Source: Sulfurimonas sp. RIFOXYD12_FULL_33_39 | GTDB lineage: Bacteria > Campylobacterota > Campylobacteria > Campylobacterales > Sulfurimonadaceae | Length of the DNA stretch: 64,000 bases | Reading direction: 5' to 3' | Assembly (NCBI GenBank): GCA_001829785.1 | Contig: MICF01000007.1 | Coordinates: 1 to 64,000, forward strand | Part shown: positions 61,418 to 64,000 of the stretch, in pieces | How positions within the stretch are numbered: the stretch's first letter is position 1 | How the letters are laid out: each line of letters starts with the position of its first letter | The notes under the pieces: model-generated | Told to the model about the DNA's origin: nothing | What the model saw: the letters and a program-made list of their open reading frames with translations, nothing else | Database searches by the model: none | Made by a program: the position numbers and the translations under genes

Positions 61418-63354
61418 CTATTATTAATCTCCTCTTCTTTTTCTTGAATTATTAAAAGTTGTTCAACTTTTATTTCATATAGATTCTTAAGTTCTTCCAA
61501 CTCTTTGGCAAGTTTTGTTATCCCTATTTTTTCGTAACACTTAGGATTTGCTAAACAGCTGTTTTTTTCATCTATTTTTCTTTCAAGTTCTTCTATCTCA
61601 AGCGGTAATTTTTCCAGAGCAATTTTTTCCTTAAAAGTAAGTTTTAACTCTTTTGGTTTGCTCTCTTTTACTTTTGACTCTGTTTTTTGACTCTCTTTTT
61701 CCATTACATGTAATTCTTTTAACTCTTTTTCAAGTTCTAAATATTCGGAATAGTTTTGGTAACTCTCTTCAATATGTTTGTCTTCTTTAAATATAAATAA
61801 TTTTTTTGCAATTTTATCTACAAAATATCTATCATGACTTACGATTATTACGGCTCCGCTAAAGTTTGTTAGCTGCTCTTCTAATATATTTATAGTAGGA
61901 ATATCCAAATCATTTGTAGGTTCGTCAAGTATTAAAATATCTACATTTTTTGTAAAAAGCAGAGCAAGAGCAATACGGTTTTTTTCGCCGCCGCTTAACA
62001 CGCCTATCTTTTTATCCAAAAACTCTCTTGGAAAAAGAAAGTTCTTTAGATAGCCGTAAACATGCATGTCACGTCCTCGCACGCTTACACGATCACCGCC
62101 GTAAGGACAAAAAGTCTCAATTAGGTTTTTTTCATCGTCAAGCATTTCGCGATGTTGGTCAAAGTATCCTATCTGAAATTCGCCTCGTTTTATAATTCCG
62201 CTAGTTGGTTCTATCCGTCCTAAAAGAGCTTTAAGCAGAGTCGATTTTCCGCTTCCGTTTGGCCCGACTATGGCTATTACGTCTTTTTGAAGTATTCTGG
62301 TGCTAAAATTTTTTAAAAGCTCTTTGTTTCCTAGAGTTAAGCATAGATTTTCTACTTCAAATAGCATTTTTTGTCTGTTGATGCTTTTATCACGATTAAA
62401 ATGTTTAGCTTCACGTTCAAGCTCAAGTGACATTGTTCTTATTTTAGAGGGATTTGTTTTAGCATCTTCTCTTAGAGACATTAAACGCTCTTTACGACCT
62501 TCATTTCTTTTAAGCCTAGCTTTTACTCCTCTTGAAAACCACTCATTTTCGCGTTTTAAGATTGTAAGCAAATTTTCATGCTGTTTTTCCAGAGTTCGCA
62601 TATACTCCTCTTTTTGGGTTAGGTAGTTGCTATATCCACCGCTATACTCTCTAAGTGAACAATCTTCTACTTCAACACTTTTTGTAGCGACTCTATCAAT
62701 AAAATATCTGTCATGTGAGATAAAAACAAGAGTGAATTTCTCTTTTAAAAGAAGTTCTTCCAAGAACTCAACCATATATACGTCAAGATGATTGGTAGGT
62801 TCATCAAGCAGCAAGATATCCGGTTTTTGAAGTAGTAAAGAGGCAAGGGCGACTCTTCTTTGCTCTCCTCCGCTTAGAAGCGATATTGGTTTGTTTTCAT
62901 ATTGTTTTAAATCAAAGTGTTGAATTACCCTCTCTATCTTATCATCTAAATTCCAAGCGTTATGATGTTCAATATATCGAGATAGCTTTTCATATTCATC
63001 AAGAAGCGGTTTGTTTTCAAAATCGTCGGCTAAGAGAATTGACAGTTCGTTATATCTCGCTTTTGCTTTGTTTAATTCGTCAAGACCTGCCTCAACAGCT
63101 TCTCTAACGCTATCGCCCTCTTTAAATTCAGGTTTTTGAGAGAGCATTTTTACTTCTAAATTTTGTCTTATTATTCTCTCTCCCAAGTCCTGCTCAAGAG
63201 TTCCGTTAATAATCTTCATAAGAGTAGATTTTCCGCTTCCGTTTTTTCCGATTATAACTATTCTTTCACCTTCGTCTATGTGAAAATTTATATCAGTTAA
63301 AATTTTTTGTGCTTCATAATGTTTTGATATGTTTAGTAGGTCAATTAGTGCCAT
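61414..63354 (-). CDS. ABC-F family ATPase (Uup/EttA-like)
   Basis: The 646-residue protein has two ATP-binding domains and no membrane segment. Walker A motifs are GKNGSGKST and GPNGSGKST; ABC signatures are LLSGGEQRR and VLSGGEKNR; Walker B regions are ILLLDEPTNHLD and ILILDEPTNDLD. The linker between them is charged (about 235-300), as in translation factors of the ABC-F group. A C-terminal coiled coil (about 530-640) points to Uup, which acts on ribosomes or branched DNA. It has no acquired-resistance features. Confidence 0.94.
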   Translation of the reverse strand: MALIDLLNISKHYEAQKILTDINFHIDEGERIVIIGKNGSGKSTLMKIINGTLEQDLGERIIRQNLEVKMLSQKPEFKEGDSVREAVEAGLDELNKAKARYNELSILLADDFENKPLLDEYEKLSRYIEHHNAWNLDDKIERVIQHFDLKQYENKPISLLSGGEQRRVALASLLLQKPDILLLDEPTNHLDVYMVEFLEELLLKEKFTLVFISHDRYFIDRVATKSVEVEDCSLREYSGGYSNYLTQKEEYMRTLEKQHENLLTILKRENEWFSRGVKARLKRNEGRKERLMSLREDAKTNPSKIRTMSLELEREAKHFNRDKSINRQKMLFEVENLCLTLGNKELLKNFSTRILQKDVIAIVGPNGSGKSTLLKALLGRIEPTSGIIKRGEFQIGYFDQHREMLDDEKNLIETFCPYGGDRVSVRGRDMHVYGYLKNFLFPREFLDKKIGVLSGGEKNRIALALLFTKNVDILILDEPTNDLDIPTINILEEQLTNFSGAVIIVSHDRYFVDKIAKKLFIFKEDKHIEESYQNYSEYLELEKELKELHVMEKESQKTESKVKESKPKELKLTFKEKIALEKLPLEIEELERKIDEKNSCLANPKCYEKIGITKLAKELEELKNLYEIKVEQLLIIQEKEEEINNS

Positions 63355-63470
63355 TTTCTCTTCTGTTTATGCATTATTTTTTTAGGTTGAATTATAGTGT
63401 AAGTTTTATAAGAGTTAAGTTTGAATATAATCGAGAAGCTTTAAAATTCTAATTATGCAAGGATTTAATA

Positions 63471-64000
63471 ATGGTAACCGTAACATCGTATGGAGCGGCA
63501 CAGACTGTAACAGGTTCGTGCCATTTAGTTAAAATAGGTTCTATTGAGATATTAATTGATTGTGGTATGTTTCAAGGAGGTGTAGGTAGTGATAAAAATT
63601 ATAAACCTTTTGATTTTGACCCGTCAAAAGTTAACTATCTTATTTTGACGCATGCCCATCTCGACCATATAGGAAGAGTTCCAAAATTAGTAAAAGATGG
63701 ATTTACCGGTAAAATAATAGCGACTAATGCTACTCGCGATATTGCAAAAATTATGTTGCTTGATAGTGCGGGTATTTTGTATGAAGAGTTCAAAACTATG
63801 AGCAAAAAAGCCAGAAGACGCGGTGAAGAGGAGAGCGTTTTAGAACCGCTCTATACCAAAGATGACGTAAAAGCAGTTTTTGCTAAAAAGTGGTGTACTT
63901 TAGACTATTTTGAAGAACATAAATTAAAACAACATGTAAGAGTATCTCTAGGAAATGCAGGACATATCATGGGAAGTGCTTTTGTTATGATTGACTATCA
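63471..64000 (+). CDS. Metallo-beta-lactamase-fold RNA-processing exonuclease-like protein, partial
   Basis: The gene runs off the right edge; 176 residues are visible. It begins with MVTVTSYGAAQTVTGSCHLV, then DCGMFQGG, the metal-binding THAHLDHIGRVP, and a later GNAGHIMGSAF. These match the beta-CASP RNA-processing family (YSH1/CPSF73-like bacterial proteins, about 450-470 residues). The beta-CASP domain would lie beyond the window. ATG 63471 has AAGGA upstream. It probably cleaves RNA in the cytoplasm. Confidence 0.92.
   Translation, partial: MVTVTSYGAAQTVTGSCHLVKIGSIEILIDCGMFQGGVGSDKNYKPFDFDPSKVNYLILTHAHLDHIGRVPKLVKDGFTGKIIATNATRDIAKIMLLDSAGILYEEFKTMSKKARRRGEEESVLEPLYTKDDVKAVFAKKWCTLDYFEEHKLKQHVRVSLGNAGHIMGSAFVMIDY

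Noticed and set aside
1..64000. CRISPR arrays, tRNA or rRNA genes, IS elements, prophage
   Set aside because: No regular spacer-repeat array, cloverleaf-like sequence, ribosomal RNA signature, transposase or phage protein was found in either strand.

Overview
The window looks like chromosomal DNA of a sulfur-oxidiser-type member of the Campylobacterota, closest in style to Sulfurimonas. The grounds are low GC, dense and often overlapping genes, histidine kinases with an H-box of the HQWRQP type, class II DAHP synthase, and the block cvpA-fur-lysS ... glyA-DUF1882-SPOR ... aroE known from Campylobacter and Helicobacter. I see no rRNA, tRNA, CRISPR array, IS element or phage gene. No gap between genes exceeds about 260 bases.

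Positions 1-21764 form a sensory hub. The minus-strand half (1-9855) holds a cytoplasmic chemoreceptor fragment, two single-domain PAS proteins of CetB/Aer type, a CZB chemoreceptor with a small unknown partner, a NIT-HAMP-CZB chemoreceptor, a response regulator with an unrecognised C-terminal domain, an OmpR-type regulator, and a REC-histidine kinase. Five minus-strand promoter regions carry the same tandem operator, TTGCAACA-N3-TTGCAACA, repeating every 11 bp and ending 44-49 nt before the start codon. One copy lies in front of the OmpR-type regulator itself. The plus-strand half (9998-21764) encodes REC-GGDEF-EAL, a soluble kinase, a NIT-HAMP-CZB chemoreceptor, REC-PAS-kinase, REC-PAS-degenerate GGDEF, a REC protein with a second REC-like end, and a second paralogous NIT/CZB chemoreceptor. 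No cheA, cheW or stand-alone cheY is present, so the receptors must work with a core located elsewhere.

From 21.8 to 30.1 kb lie a superoxide reductase, glyS, a small exported Ala/Lys-rich protein, and a five-gene minus-strand operon. That operon encodes three uncharacterised proteins, two of them tandem paralogues with coiled-coil ends, followed by an OmpR regulator and its membrane kinase. From 30.2 to 35.4 kb there is a tightly overlapping operon: coaBC, a FliK-like protein, uppS, a prepilin peptidase, an LptF/G permease and truA. Next come a pentaheme cytochrome behind a perfect FNR-type palindrome, a heavy-metal RND efflux operon with a small exported protein, a GGDEF remnant, a CDGSH protein, a CPA2 antiporter, an orphan NosD-like protein and pyk.

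From 47.1 to 63.4 kb the order is aroE, trpE, a SPOR protein, a DUF1882 protein, glyA, then an accessory TonB receptor / YfiR-like / sensor kinase module, then lysS, fur, cvpA, a diguanylate cyclase, class II DAHP synthase and an ABC-F ATPase. The window ends inside a beta-CASP metallo-beta-lactamase-fold RNase-like gene. Overlapping stop/start codons (TAATG, TAGTG, ATGA) are common and indicate translational coupling in most operons.
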